Assembly: GCF_016907545.1 (NCBI RefSeq) | Contig: NZ_JAFBCD010000001.1 | Span: 744,001-808,000, forward strand | Direction: 5' to 3' | Length of the DNA stretch: 64,000 bases | DNA from: Paenarthrobacter ilicis | GTDB taxonomy: Bacteria; Actinomycetota; Actinomycetes; Actinomycetales; Micrococcaceae | Translations under genes and position numbers: made by a program | The notes under the pieces: generated by a model | Told to the model about the DNA's origin: nothing | What the model saw: the letters and a program-made list of their open reading frames with translations, nothing else | Databases searched by the model: none | In this document: one piece after another, positions 44,280 through 53,428 of the stretch | How the letters are laid out: the number at the start of each line of letters is the position of its first letter | How positions within the stretch are numbered: position 1 is the stretch's first letter

Positions 44280-45464
44280 ATGAGCCTCTCCGACCAGCAC
44301 GCTGCCGAATTATCCCCGGAAACCGTTGTGGTTGCTGCGGGGAGGCCGGAGCGTGCGCATGATGAGCCGGTCAATCCGCCCATTGTCCTGTCCTCCACAT
44401 ACTTTGGCACAGGGTCACTGAGCGACGGCGACCGAGGCTACGGACGCTACGCCAACCCCACCTGGGACCCCTTCGAGGACGCACTCGCCACACTGGAAGG
44501 TGCCACCCTGCCGGGCCTCCTCTACGCGTCCGGACTTGCCGCAGTCAGCTCGGCACTCTCACTGGTTCCGGCCAACGGAGTGGTGGTGATGCCGTCCCAC
44601 AGCTACGCGGGGTCCCTCATGATGGCCACGGAACTTGCAGAGAAAGGCTTTCTGGAACTGCGCACGGTGGACATCAGCGACACAGACGCCGTCAAAGCCC
44701 TCATCAGCCCCGGGAATGGCAGGAACGCGGATCTGTTGTGGCTGGAAAGTCCCACCAACCCCATGCTGGGCATCGCGGACATCCGGGCGCTTACGGAGGC
44801 CGCCCACGCCGTGGGCGCCATCGTGGTGACGGACAATACCTTCTCCACGCCCTTGGTGCAGCAACCGCTCAAACTGGGTTCCGACGTCGTCCTCCACTCG
44901 GTGACCAAATACCTGGCGGGCCACTCGGACGTGGTCCTCGGCGCCCTGGTGACGTCCAACCCGGAGCTTCGCGCCAAACTCCTGCATCACAGGATCATCC
45001 ATGGCGGCATTGCCGGACCGTTTGAGGCGTGGCTGGCCCTCCGTGGACTCCGGACGCTGGCGTTGCGGATCGAGCGCTCGCAGGCTTCGGCGGCCGTTTT
45101 GGCCGACCGTCTCCGCAGCCATCCCAGAGTGGAAGCCATCCGCTACCCGGGCTTGGAGACGGACCCGGGACATCAGCGCGCCAGGGAGCAAATGCAGGGA
45201 TTCGGCTCCATCCTTTGCCTCCAGATCGCCGGCGACCACCACCGAACCGGCGCCGAAGCTGCTGACGACGTGGTCCGCGCATTGCGCCTTTGGCTTCCGG
45301 CAACATCCTTGGGCGGTGTTGAATCCCTGATTGAACGCCGACGCCGGCACACGGCCGAGCCGCACAGCGTTCCGGAGAATCTGGTCAGGTTGAGCGTTGG
45401 AATTGAGAACGTGGAAGATCTTTGGTCCGACCTTCAGCAGGCGTTGACGGCTCTGGACAGTTAG
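44280..45464 (+). CDS. Cys/Met metabolism PLP enzyme (cystathionine gamma-synthase/lyase family)
   Basis: The 394-residue PLP enzyme carries the trans-sulfuration family blocks: GYGRYANPTWDPFEDALATLEG, ASGLAAVSSALSL, ESPTNPML, DNTFSTP and the PLP-Lys about 210 in SVTKYLAGHSDVVLG. SLGGVESLIERR is the C-terminal signature. Whether it acts as cystathionine gamma-synthase or a related lyase cannot be decided from motifs. It is transcribed divergently from tmk and is followed after 10 bp by a DUF2516 gene. Confidence 0.9.
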   Translation: MSLSDQHAAELSPETVVVAAGRPERAHDEPVNPPIVLSSTYFGTGSLSDGDRGYGRYANPTWDPFEDALATLEGATLPGLLYASGLAAVSSALSLVPANGVVVMPSHSYAGSLMMATELAEKGFLELRTVDISDTDAVKALISPGNGRNADLLWLESPTNPMLGIADIRALTEAAHAVGAIVVTDNTFSTPLVQQPLKLGSDVVLHSVTKYLAGHSDVVLGALVTSNPELRAKLLHHRIIHGGIAGPFEAWLALRGLRTLALRIERSQASAAVLADRLRSHPRVEAIRYPGLETDPGHQRAREQMQGFGSILCLQIAGDHHRTGAEAADDVVRALRLWLPATSLGGVESLIERRRRHTAEPHSVPENLVRLSVGIENVEDLWSDLQQALTALDS

Positions 45465-45474
45465 GCTGGGGGAC

Positions 45475-45816
45475 GTGGACGGAAAAATCTTGATCGGTTA
45501 TGTCACCAGCGGGGTCTATATCATCCTTGGCCTGATTGCCCTGGCCCTGGAACTGTGGGCCTTTGCCGACTGCCTGCGCCATAAGCCCACCCTGTTTGTG
45601 GCGGCATCAAAGCGGACCAAGACATTTTGGCTGGCCCTGACCGGCGGTGCTCTCCTGATCGGTGGCCTGACGGTCCTCACCGGCGGCAGCAGCCTCGGCC
45701 TGTTCGGCATCGCTGCGGTCACCGCAGCCGGCGTCTACCTGGCAGACGTCCGTCCGGCCCTGCGCGAAGCGGGCAGTGGCGGAAACCGCAATGTCGGCCC
45801 GTACGGCCCCTGGTAA
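45475..45816 (+). CDS. DUF2516-family membrane protein
   Basis: The 113-residue protein has three hydrophobic segments (about 8-32, 50-68 and 73-90) with an intervening ADCLRHKPTLFVAASKRTKTFWL stretch typical of the actinobacterial DUF2516 family. The start is GTG (45475) after GGGGGA. It probably spans the cytoplasmic membrane; function unknown. It is likely co-transcribed with the upstream trans-sulfuration enzyme, which may be coincidental. Confidence 0.85.
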   Translation: MDGKILIGYVTSGVYIILGLIALALELWAFADCLRHKPTLFVAASKRTKTFWLALTGGALLIGGLTVLTGGSSLGLFGIAAVTAAGVYLADVRPALREAGSGGNRNVGPYGPW

Positions 45817-45865
45817 CCCAGCAGCCATCACCGCCCCGGCAAAACAGCACCCTGGAAACAGCACC

Positions 45866-46696
45866 CTAAAGGGGCGCAACAGCGTCCCACGCCACCGTCA
45901 GCTCACCCAGGCGCCAGCGCGCCGGTCCGTCCTGAAGCGGCCACCCGGCGTCGCGGAGTGAACGGCACATACCCGCCCAGCGTTGCCGGTTTCCGAACGA
46001 CGCCAGCGGTGCCGCCTCCAACCAGGCTTTGTCCATGGCCCGGAGGAACGCGTGGATCGGCTCGCCCGGCACATTCCTGTGGATCAGTGCTTTGGGCAGG
46101 CGTTCGGCTACTTCGGAGGGCAACTCGAAACTGCCGAACCTTACGGAGAAGCTAAGGCTCAGAGGGCGGTCCGGGTCCAAGGCAACCCAGGTGACCCGCC
46201 GGCCAATCTCGTCGCAGGTTCCGTCAATGAACAAGCCTCCGGGAGCCAGCCGTGATTGCACCAAGCTCCAGATGCCGCCAACGTCCGCTTCCTCATATTG
46301 GCGCAGCACGTTGAAGGCGCGGACCAGCACGGGGTTGCCTGGCACCGGAAGTTCGAATCCGCCCACGTGGAAACTCAACCCCGGCCGTTCCAAGGCTTTG
46401 GCGGTGCAGACCCGCTCGGGTTCGATTTCGATTCCACATACGCGCACGTCCGGCCGCACGGCCTGCAACCGTTCGAAAAGCTCGACGGCGGTGGTTGGCG
46501 AGGCGCCGTAGCCAAGATCCACCACCAGGGGCTCGACGGCGGTGCGCAGCCGCCACGCCTGCGGACCCGCCAGCCAACGATCCAGGCGGCGCATGCGGTT
46601 CGGGTTGGTGGTTCCCCGGGTGATGTTGCCAATGGGTTTCCCGCCTCGGCTCCGGGGGGAGCCCACCCGCTCTGCTTTTTGCACCACGGCCCCCAC
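45866..46696 (-). CDS. Class I SAM-dependent methyltransferase
   Basis: The 276-residue protein has the methyltransferase motif [13 protein letters not shown] (about 58-69), motif [13 protein letters not shown] and a motif IV-like region, but no specificity domain, so the target is unknown. The start is uncertain: GTG at 46694-46696 is used, but several further GTG codons follow and no convincing ribosome-binding site is seen. It is divergent from gpmA. Confidence 0.8.
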   Translation of the reverse strand: MGAVVQKAERVGSPRSRGGKPIGNITRGTTNPNRMRRLDRWLAGPQAWRLRTAVEPLVVDLGYGASPTTAVELFERLQAVRPDVRVCGIEIEPERVCTAKALERPGLSFHVGGFELPVPGNPVLVRAFNVLRQYEEADVGGIWSLVQSRLAPGGLFIDGTCDEIGRRVTWVALDPDRPLSLSFSVRFGSFELPSEVAERLPKALIHRNVPGEPIHAFLRAMDKAWLEAAPLASFGNRQRWAGMCRSLRDAGWPLQDGPARWRLGELTVAWDAVAPL

Positions 46697-46771
46697 TTTA
46701 TCGTCTGGGCGGCATCGCCTTTATCGCCAAGACGGCATCGCGCCCTTTGCCGCCTTCCGCGCCCCGGACAC

Positions 46772-46841
46772 TCGATGCGCTGGGCGGGAACGGGCGCGGA
46801 GGTGGCGACGAATCGATGCGCCGGGCGGGAACGGGCGCGGA
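46772..46841. repeat. Direct repeat in methyltransferase-gpmA intergenic region
   Basis: A 29-bp unit at 46772-46800 recurs at 46813-46841 with one mismatch (start-to-start distance 41 bp). A second, smaller direct repeat CCCAGCACGGA follows (near 46847 and 46862). They lie in the 247-bp divergent intergenic region and have no recognised function. Confidence 0.8.
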
Positions 46842-46943
46842 TTACGCCCAGCACGGAGTGCACCCAGCACGGACCGGGCCCGGGCTCACTCAACGGACGT
46901 AACGCACGGCTGGGCACCGAACCGCTCGGCTAGGATGAAAACC

Positions 46944-47690
46944 ATGACTTACAAGCTGATTTTGCTGCGCCACGGCCACAGCGACTGGAACGCCAAGAAC
47001 CTGTTCACCGGTTGGGTGGACGTTGACCTCAACGATCAAGGCCGCAAGGAAGCAGTACGCGGCGGTGAGCTCCTGGTGGAGAACAACATCCTCCCCGATG
47101 TCCTCTACACCTCGCTCCTGAAGCGTGCCATCAACACCGCCAACATGGCACTGGACAAAGCCAACCGCGGCTGGATCCCGGTCAAGCGGGACTGGCGCCT
47201 CAACGAGCGCCACTACGGTGCGCTCCAGGGCAAGGACAAGGCCCAGACCCTCGCCGAGTTCGGCGAAGAGCAGTTCATGGAATGGCGCCGCAGCTACGAC
47301 ACCCCGCCGCCGCCCCTGTCCGATGACAGCGAATTCTCCCAGGCGCACGATCCCCGTTACGCAGACCTGGGCGATGCCCTGCCGCGCACCGAGTGCCTCA
47401 AGGACGTCCTGGTCCGCCTCCTTCCCTACTGGGAATCGGACATCAAGGAGGACCTCAAGGCCGGCAAGACAGTCCTGGTCACGGCCCACGGCAACTCTCT
47501 CCGCGCCCTGGTCAAGCACCTGGACGGCATCAGCGATGACGCCATCGCCGGCCTGAACATCCCCACGGGCATCCCGCTGGTGTACGAACTGGATGAGGAC
47601 TTCAAGCCGGTCAACGCCGGTGGCACCTACCTTGACCCCGAGGCAGCAGCCCAGGCCATCCTCGCGGTGGCCAACCAGGGTAAGAAATAG
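46944..47690 (+). CDS. gpmA: 2,3-bisphosphoglycerate-dependent phosphoglycerate mutase
   Basis: The 248-residue glycolytic enzyme interconverts 3- and 2-phosphoglycerate through a phosphohistidine. The N-terminal [10 protein letters not shown] motif (His about 10), [11 protein letters not shown] and the second histidine in [10 protein letters not shown] are intact. The ATG at 46944 is chosen because AGG lies about 9 bases upstream; an ATG at 46935 is in the same frame. In mycobacteria gpm1 also precedes senX3-regX3, matching the gene order here with phoU between. Confidence 0.95.
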   Translation: MTYKLILLRHGHSDWNAKNLFTGWVDVDLNDQGRKEAVRGGELLVENNILPDVLYTSLLKRAINTANMALDKANRGWIPVKRDWRLNERHYGALQGKDKAQTLAEFGEEQFMEWRRSYDTPPPPLSDDSEFSQAHDPRYADLGDALPRTECLKDVLVRLLPYWESDIKEDLKAGKTVLVTAHGNSLRALVKHLDGISDDAIAGLNIPTGIPLVYELDEDFKPVNAGGTYLDPEAAAQAILAVANQGKK

Positions 47691-47694
47691 GCAA

Positions 47695-47735
47695 ACGACG
47701 ACGGCCGGTCACCTGAGGTGACCGGCCGTCGTCGT
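47695..47735. terminator. Bidirectional terminator between gpmA and phoU
   Basis: A 19-bp perfect stem (47695-47713 with 47717-47735) with TGA loop lies between the convergent gpmA and phoU genes. The U-tract is short. Confidence 0.85.
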
Positions 47736-47769
47736 CGTTAATGCTGCAGTAGTTGTGAACGCGGTGTGG

Positions 47770-48423
47770 CTAGAAGCCTTCCGGCTGCCACTCGCCGGTC
47801 ACCAGGTAGGTGACCTTGCGGGCAACCGAGACGCCGTGGTCCGCGAAGCGCTCGAAGTAGCGGCTGGCCAGGGCCACATCCACGGTGGTGGACGCGGATT
47901 CGTTCCAGTCCGGGGAAGCGATGGCCTTGAAGACGCTGAGGTGGAGATCGTCCACGGCGATGTTGATCTTCAGGATGTCCCGGGCAACTTCAAGATCGCG
48001 GGTCTCCAAAAGTTCAATGACCTTGGAGGTGATCTCAATATCGTGCTCGGCCATGGCCTTGAAGGTATGGGTCAGCGCGGAGGGAATCACCAGCGCCGGG
48101 TAGCGCAGGCGGGCCAGCTGGGCCACGTGGCGTGCCAGGTCCCCCATGCGCTCCAGCGAGGCGCTCATGCGCAAAGAACCAACGATCATGCGGAGATCGC
48201 TGGCCACCGGGCCCTGCAACGCAAGGATGTCGATGGCGCGCTCGTCCAGGCTGTTCTGCAGGAAGTCGATCCGGGCATCTGCTGCAATGACGTCCTGGGC
48301 CAGATCCACATCCGCGCCTTCGAAGGATGTTGTGGCCTTCGTAATCGCTTCGTGAACCAGTTTGGACATCTCGATGAGGTCGTCACCTACCTGGGTAAGT
48401 TCCGCCTGAAAAACCTTGCGCAC
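47770..48423 (-). CDS. phoU: Phosphate-signalling regulator PhoU
   Basis: The 217-residue all-helical protein has two PhoU repeats with the metal-binding patterns (E/D)xxxD seen as SLERMGDLARHV (about 100-111) and YFERFADHGVSVARKV near the end. PhoU links phosphate transporter state to the sensor kinase and keeps it off when phosphate is plentiful. The GTG at 48421-48423 has GGAAAGGA upstream and fits the family start (VRKVFQAEL). It is divergent from senX3-regX3, across a Pho-box-like repeat. Confidence 0.94.
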   Translation of the reverse strand: MRKVFQAELTQVGDDLIEMSKLVHEAITKATTSFEGADVDLAQDVIAADARIDFLQNSLDERAIDILALQGPVASDLRMIVGSLRMSASLERMGDLARHVAQLARLRYPALVIPSALTHTFKAMAEHDIEITSKVIELLETRDLEVARDILKINIAVDDLHLSVFKAIASPDWNESASTTVDVALASRYFERFADHGVSVARKVTYLVTGEWQPEGF

Positions 48424-48515
48424 TAAGGCGTCCTTTCCTTGGAGATCCCGGTTCCCGGTTATGGGGGTGGATCTCAAAAACATTGGCAATCCAACCAGTA
48501 ACTGTGTCAGGCCCC

Positions 48516-48555
48516 AATGAACTGTTCGGCTCCTTTAGGTGAACGTTAGTTGAAC
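48516..48555. promoter_or_regulatory. Pho-box-like 11-bp direct repeats
   Basis: AATGAAC (48516-48522), GGTGAAC (48538-48544) and GTTGAAC (48549-48555) are in 11-bp register, with a degenerate unit at 48527. GGTGAAC is the complement of GTTCACC, the core of the PhoP/RegX3-type 11-nt direct-repeat unit in actinobacteria. The site lies 60 bp before senX3 and about 90 bp before phoU, so RegX3-type autoregulation is likely. Confidence 0.7.
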
Positions 48556-48614
48556 CGTCCGGGTTTGGCCGCGGATCACAGCCTGGCCGTGTTTCCACAG
48601 CATAAGCTGGACAC

Positions 48615-49850
48615 GTGGATCCATTGCTCATAGGTGTCGTAGCCGGCCTGGTAGGCCTGTCGCTTGGCGTCTTTGGCATGCTCGCTTTCAAAATCAGCGA
48701 ACGTCAACGCGGCATCGTTGATCTTGATGTCGCTGAACCGTTGCTGCCGGACGGCGCAGCGGAAGTCCTGGCCGTCGTCGGGCGTGCTTTTGTTGTGGTG
48801 GATGCGATCAATGGTGTGGTGAGGGCCAGCCCCGCCGCCTATGCGTACGGCCTGGTCCGCGGCCACACCGTGGTCCACAAGCAGCTCCTGGACATGACCA
48901 CCAAGGTCCGCCGTGACGGCGTCATCCTGGAGGAGCAATACGAGCTCCCGCGGGGTCCCCTGGGCAAGGGCACCATTGTGGTGCAGGTGCGGGCAGCCAT
49001 GCTTGGCTCGGAATATATCGTGCTGCTGGCCGATGACCGCACGGAAATCACGCGTACTGAAGAGATCCGCAACGACTTTGTGGCCAACGTGTCCCACGAG
49101 TTGAAGACGCCGGTTGGCGCTATCTCACTCCTGGCCGAGGCCCTGGAAGCCTCGCCGGATGATGAGGAAGCTGTCCGGCGCTTCGCCAAGCGGATGCACA
49201 AGGAATCGGGGCGGTTGGCGGCCTTGGTCCAGGACATTATTGAGTTGTCCCGCCTGCAGGGCGCAAACGTGGCCCAGCAAGGCCACGCGGTGGACATCAA
49301 CACCGTGATCACCGAGGCCGTGGACCGCTCGCAGCTTCCGGCCGAAAGCAAGAATATCCAGATGGTGGTAGGCGGTCATTCCGAGTCGTTGGTCTTTGGT
49401 GACCGCGACCTCCTGGTCACAGCACTGCGCAACCTGATCGACAACGCCATCCGCTACTCGCCGGAGAACAGCAGGGTGGGCGTGGGCGTCAGGACCAGGG
49501 AAGGCGTTGTTGCCATCTCCGTGACGGACCAGGGCGAAGGACTCACTCCGGAGGACCAGGAACGCGTCTTTGAGCGTTTCTTCCGGGTTGATGCTGCCCG
49601 CTCCCGGCACACCGGCGGCACCGGCCTGGGCCTCAGCATTGTTAAGCACGTTGTGTCCAACCATGGTGGCGAGGTGACCGTCTGGTCCCAGCCCGGCCAG
49701 GGATCCACGTTCACTATCCACCTGCCGGAACTGGAAGGCCAGGAAGAGGACGACGCCGTCCTGCCCGCCGCCGGGATCGGTTCAACACAGTCTTTTGAGA
49801 GTAAACAAGGGGGCGCCGCCGGCGCCCAAGAGCAAGGAGCCAGCGCTTGA
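48615..49850 (+). CDS. senX3: Sensor histidine kinase, SenX3-like
   Basis: The 411-residue kinase has an N-terminal membrane segment (about 4-24), a PAS-like region (about 40-140), a dimerisation/phosphoacceptor box NVSHELKTP (His about 161) and a catalytic domain with LIDNAIRYS (N box), TDQGEG and TGLGLSIVKHV (G boxes). It senses phosphate limitation through PhoU and the phosphate transporter. The start is GTG. Its stop overlaps the TTG start of the response regulator. Confidence 0.93.
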   Translation: MDPLLIGVVAGLVGLSLGVFGMLAFKISERQRGIVDLDVAEPLLPDGAAEVLAVVGRAFVVVDAINGVVRASPAAYAYGLVRGHTVVHKQLLDMTTKVRRDGVILEEQYELPRGPLGKGTIVVQVRAAMLGSEYIVLLADDRTEITRTEEIRNDFVANVSHELKTPVGAISLLAEALEASPDDEEAVRRFAKRMHKESGRLAALVQDIIELSRLQGANVAQQGHAVDINTVITEAVDRSQLPAESKNIQMVVGGHSESLVFGDRDLLVTALRNLIDNAIRYSPENSRVGVGVRTREGVVAISVTDQGEGLTPEDQERVFERFFRVDAARSRHTGGTGLGLSIVKHVVSNHGGEVTVWSQPGQGSTFTIHLPELEGQEEDDAVLPAAGIGSTQSFESKQGGAAGAQEQGASA

Positions 49851-50527
49851 CCCGGATTTTGATTGTGGAGGACGAAGAGTCCTTCAGCGACCCCCTGTCC
49901 TATCTCCTGGGCAAGGAGGGCTTTGATGTTGAGGTTGTGGACAACGGCAGCGACGCTTTGGTGGAGTTCGACAGGAACGGCGCGGACCTGGTCCTGCTGG
50001 ACCTTCAGCTGCCCGGAACGCCCGGCACCGAGGTGTGCCGCCAGCTGCGCCAGCGCTCCAGTGTTCCCGTCATCATGCTGACGGCCAAGGACTCTGAGAT
50101 CGACAAGGTGGTGGGCTTGGAACTGGGCGCCGATGACTATGTCACCAAGCCGTACTCTTCCCGCGAGTTGGTGGCCCGGGTCAGGGCTGTCCTCCGCCGG
50201 CAGGGCGAGCCGGAAGAACTCATCACCTCCACCGTCCAGGCCGGACCGGTACGGATGGACATTGAGCGGCACGTGGTGAGCGTCAACGGGGAGCAGGTGT
50301 CCTTGCCGCTTAAGGAATTCGAGCTCCTGGAGATGTTGCTCCGGAACTCGGGCAGGGTCCTGACCCGCGGCCAGCTCATCGACCGTGTGTGGGGTTCGGA
50401 CTACGTGGGCGACACCAAAACACTGGATGTCCACGTGAAGCGTCTCCGCAGCAAGATCGAGCCCGATCCGTCCCTGCCGCGCTACCTGGTGACGGTGCGG
50501 GGTTTGGGTTATAAGTTCGAGCCGTAA
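49847..50527 (+). CDS. regX3: Response regulator, RegX3-like (OmpR/PhoB family)
   Basis: The 226-residue regulator has a receiver domain (phosphoacceptor Asp 52 in LVLLDLQLPG, acidic pocket EDEES, Lys in TKPYSSREL) and an OmpR-type winged helix (about 130-225, ending VRGLGYKFEP). The TTG start (49847-49849) overlaps the senX3 stop and has AAGGAGCC upstream, so translation is coupled. It should activate phosphate-starvation genes and bind the Pho-box-like repeat upstream of senX3. Confidence 0.94.
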   Translation: MTRILIVEDEESFSDPLSYLLGKEGFDVEVVDNGSDALVEFDRNGADLVLLDLQLPGTPGTEVCRQLRQRSSVPVIMLTAKDSEIDKVVGLELGADDYVTKPYSSRELVARVRAVLRRQGEPEELITSTVQAGPVRMDIERHVVSVNGEQVSLPLKEFELLEMLLRNSGRVLTRGQLIDRVWGSDYVGDTKTLDVHVKRLRSKIEPDPSLPRYLVTVRGLGYKFEP

Positions 50528-50574
50528 CCCGCGGACCCAGTGCCCTTAAGGCAAACGCCTTAAGGCAAACACTC

Positions 50575-50636
50575 AAGACATTAAGGGAGGGTCCCGGCCG
50601 CTGAACCCAGCGGCCGGGACCCTCCCTTAATGTCTT
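50575..50636. terminator. Very long perfect terminator hairpin
   Basis: Positions 50575-50603 and 50608-50636 form a perfect 29-bp stem with a 4-base loop (AACC), between regX3 and the convergent lipoprotein gene. No long T-run follows, but the stem stability and location suggest bidirectional termination. A short direct repeat CCTTAAGGCAAAC precedes it near 50544 and 50558. Confidence 0.9.
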
Positions 50637-50663
50637 GCGGGCCGGAATCACCGGCGCCTGATG

Positions 50664-51266
50664 CTACTTGGCTGCCCCTGCGGACTCCGACGGCGTGGCG
50701 GAGCCGGTGGGCGTTGCCGAACCCGACGGCATTGCGGACTCCGACGGCATGGCCGAGCCCGACGGTGTGGGGGTGGCCGAGCCGGTGGGGATGTACTGCT
50801 TGTACTCCGGCAGGGTGCCATCCACCACGGGGACGTTGATCTGGGCGGAGTCGGATCCACTGCGGACGGTCACGGAGGCCAGTCCACCGGGAGCGGCGCC
50901 GGCCGAGCTGAGGATCGCAGCGTCGGACTGCCCGTTCAGGTACGTCTCTGATTGCGCCTTGACGGGGATCTCGGTCTGAGCGCCGTTCGCACCGCTGATG
51001 GTCAGCGTGGCGTCCGAGGTGGACTGGTTGAAGACCGCACCGATAACGCGGCCGGACTCTTTTTCGCCCGAGGCGACAATGAGCATGTTGCGCAGCTGCA
51101 GTTGTCCGAGATCAGCTTTGATCCCGTCAGATGCAGAGTACTGGTGGGTGGTCTGCTGGGCGTTGACGAATCCGCAGCCGGTGACGGACAGAAGACCGAC
51201 GCCGATTGCAGCCGCCGCAATTGCCAGCTTGCCGCGCTGGACAGGGTTCATCGCAGTATTGCGCAC
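50664..51266 (-). CDS. Putative lipoprotein, LpqE-like, with Ser/Pro/Ala repeat tail
   Basis: The 200-residue protein has a lipoprotein signal with lipobox SVTGC, a domain of about 120 residues with the pattern GQLQLRNMLIVASGE...GRVIGAVFNQ..DATLTIS, and a low-complexity tail of repeated GSATP/GSAMPSES units. Its place directly before carD-ispD-ispF-cysS is the same as that of lpqE in mycobacteria, which supports an LpqE-type identity (DUF461-like). The GTG at 51264-51266 is favoured by AGGAG about 9 bases upstream. Function in the envelope is unknown. Confidence 0.78.
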   Translation of the reverse strand: MRNTAMNPVQRGKLAIAAAAIGVGLLSVTGCGFVNAQQTTHQYSASDGIKADLGQLQLRNMLIVASGEKESGRVIGAVFNQSTSDATLTISGANGAQTEIPVKAQSETYLNGQSDAAILSSAGAAPGGLASVTVRSGSDSAQINVPVVDGTLPEYKQYIPTGSATPTPSGSAMPSESAMPSGSATPTGSATPSESAGAAK

Positions 51267-51544
51267 GACACCTACTCCTCAAGAGTCATTGGAACACTTT
51301 TCAGCCATAGCCTATCGGCAAACACCTCAAAAGACGGATTCGGCGGGGGTTTGTGGCGCAGCCAACTGCGGACCTTCAGCCTGCTCGCGATGGCCGGGAT
51401 GCATCTTAAGTGGATTACGTCAAGAGCTTGGACGAACCCCGTTGGGGCTTGCTTCCCAGTATTGGCGCGGGTCAGAGCCCTGTGGGATGGCAGTCGTATG
51501 CCTTAAACGTGATAGACTAGTGTGCGGGAAAGGGGAAAGTCCAC

Positions 51545-52027
51545 ATGGTTTTTGAGGTCGGCGAGACAGTAGTTTACCCTCACCACGGTGCAGCAAAAAT
51601 TGAAGAAATCAAGATGCGCACCATCAAGGGCGAAGAGAAAATGTATCTCAAGCTCAAGGTGGCCCAGGGTGATCTGACCATTGAAGTTCCAGCAGAGAAT
51701 GTTGATCTTGTTGGTGTTCGGGACGTAGTGGGCAAGGAAGGCTTGGAGCACGTTTTTGACGTTCTCCGTGCCGAGTTCACCGAAGAACCCACCAACTGGT
51801 CACGTCGTTACAAGGCGAACCTGGAGAAGCTTGCTTCAGGTGATGTCATCAAGGTGGCAGAGGTCGTTCGCGATCTTTGGCGTCGTGATCACGATCGCGG
51901 CCTTTCCGCAGGTGAGAAGCGGATGCTGGCCAAGGCACGGCAGATTCTGATTTCAGAACTGGCTTTGGCCGAAAAGACGGATGAAGAGAAGGCTGCAAGC
52001 GTTCTTGACGAGGTCTTGGCTTCCTAA
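51545..52027 (+). CDS. carD: CarD-family transcriptional regulator
   Basis: The 160-residue protein has the CarD N-terminal RNA-polymerase-interaction domain ([22 protein letters not shown], about 1-60) and a helical DNA-binding C-terminus containing the conserved Trp in [12 protein letters not shown]. CarD binds the RNA polymerase beta subunit and stabilises open complexes at housekeeping promoters. Its long AT-rich leader (51267-51544) and position upstream of ispD match the mycobacterial order. A hairpin follows its stop. Confidence 0.96.
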   Translation: MVFEVGETVVYPHHGAAKIEEIKMRTIKGEEKMYLKLKVAQGDLTIEVPAENVDLVGVRDVVGKEGLEHVFDVLRAEFTEEPTNWSRRYKANLEKLASGDVIKVAEVVRDLWRRDHDRGLSAGEKRMLAKARQILISELALAEKTDEEKAASVLDEVLAS

Positions 52028-52035
52028 GAATTGAG

Positions 52036-52070
52036 CCCGGTGGTGCGAAGGCGCCGCCGGGTTTCTTTTT
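52036..52070 (+). terminator. Rho-independent terminator after carD
   Basis: CCCGGTGGTGC (52036-52046) pairs with GCGCCGCCGGG (52051-52061) using G-U pairs, with loop GAAG, and TTTCTTTTT follows. It probably separates carD from the ispD operon or attenuates read-through. Confidence 0.8.
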
Positions 52071-52103
52071 GCCTAAATGCGCCCGGGAAGTACCCTTGAG
52101 GCC

Positions 52104-52886
52104 ATGACTCACCCTTCCAATCGCGCCGTCACGGCCGTGATCGTGGTGGCCGCCGGTTCAGGTGAACGCCTGGGCTACGGTATGCCGAAAGCCCAGGTTC
52201 CCTTGGGCGGAGAAACCATCCTCATGCACGCCCTGCGCGGCGTGGTGGCGTCCGATGTCGCACGCCAGATCTGCGTTGCAGTTCCCCAGGGGGACACGAT
52301 CCTGCGCGAACAGATAGCCGGGTTCACGGTTGACCTGGTGGACGGCGGACCGGAAATCACGGTGGTCGACGGCGGTTCCTCCCGCGCGGATTCGGTCCGT
52401 GCCGCACTGGCAGCCTTGGAAGACGGCACGCAATTCGTCCTGGTGCACGATGCTGCCAGGGCACTGGCCCCTGAACGCGTGTTCCAGCGGGTGTCCGACG
52501 CCCTGGCCGCCGGTGCCAAGGCCGTCATTCCCGTGATGCCTGTAGTGGACACCATCAAGACCGTTGCAGCAACGGATGCCGGTGACGATTCCATCGCGCC
52601 GGAAGTCGTGACCGGAACCGCGCCGCGTGAGCAACTCCGGGCCGTCCAGACGCCGCAGGGCTTTGAACTGGACACCCTCCGCCGGGCCCACCAGGCCGCC
52701 GGTACCTTCGATCACAAGCAGTCAGCCGCCGTCACGGACGACGCCATGCTGGTTGAACTGCTGGGTTCTCCGGTCCATGCGGTCCGTGGCGCCAGCCAAT
52801 CGCTGAAAATCACCACACCCCTGGACCTGATCATCGCAGAAGGCCTCCTCGAAGGGCCCCTTGGCATGCGCTGGGTGGAAGGATGA
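52104..52886 (+). CDS. ispD: 2-C-methyl-D-erythritol 4-phosphate cytidylyltransferase
   Basis: The 260-residue enzyme makes CDP-ME in the MEP isoprenoid pathway. The nucleotide loop [21 protein letters not shown] (about 14-34), [14 protein letters not shown] and [15 protein letters not shown] are family signatures. The ATG at 52104 follows GAGG; an ATG at 52077 is possible but lies in the carD terminator region. Its stop overlaps ispF by 4 bp. Confidence 0.94.
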   Translation: MTHPSNRAVTAVIVVAAGSGERLGYGMPKAQVPLGGETILMHALRGVVASDVARQICVAVPQGDTILREQIAGFTVDLVDGGPEITVVDGGSSRADSVRAALAALEDGTQFVLVHDAARALAPERVFQRVSDALAAGAKAVIPVMPVVDTIKTVAATDAGDDSIAPEVVTGTAPREQLRAVQTPQGFELDTLRRAHQAAGTFDHKQSAAVTDDAMLVELLGSPVHAVRGASQSLKITTPLDLIIAEGLLEGPLGMRWVEG

Positions 52887-53428
52887 CCATGCCGGAGAAC
52901 ATGATGCTGCCCAGGACCGGTGTGGGCATTGACGTCCATGCTTTCGCCCCCGCAGATGATCCCCAGCCGCTGTGGCTTGGGGGGCTCCACTGGGAAGGCG
53001 AGCAGGGCCTGTCCGGTCATTCCGACGGCGATTGCGTTGCCCATGCGGCAGCCGATGCCCTGTTTTCCGCGTGCGGCATAGGTGACTTGGGAACACACTT
53101 CGGGACAGACCGCCCTGAGTTTGCCGGTGCTTCCGGCGCGATGCTCCTGGGCGAGGCTGCCCGGATTGTGCGCGCCGCAGGATTCGAAATCGGGAACGTT
53201 GCCGTCCAGTTCGTGGCCAATCGCCCCAAGTTCGGCCCCCGCCGCGAGGAATCCCAGCGTGTCCTGAGCGAGGCTGCGAATGCGCCGGTCAGTGTCACGG
53301 CCACCACCAGCGATGGCCTGGGCTTTACCGGCCGCGGCGAGGGAATCTCCGCAGTGGCCACAGCCCTGGTGTACCCGGTGGCAGCCGCGGGCCACCCGGG
53401 TCCCGCAAAAGGGGCGCCGCATGCTTAA
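52883..53428 (+). CDS. ispF: 2-C-methyl-D-erythritol 2,4-cyclodiphosphate synthase
   Basis: The 181-residue enzyme closes the MEP-pathway ring. The metal-binding DVHAF (about 17-21) and [15 protein letters not shown] segments, FGTDRPEF and the C-terminal [15 protein letters not shown] block are intact. It overlaps ispD by 4 bp and the next lipoprotein gene by 8 bp, so the three are coupled. Confidence 0.95.
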   Translation: MTMPENMMLPRTGVGIDVHAFAPADDPQPLWLGGLHWEGEQGLSGHSDGDCVAHAAADALFSACGIGDLGTHFGTDRPEFAGASGAMLLGEAARIVRAAGFEIGNVAVQFVANRPKFGPRREESQRVLSEAANAPVSVTATTSDGLGFTGRGEGISAVATALVYPVAAAGHPGPAKGAPHA

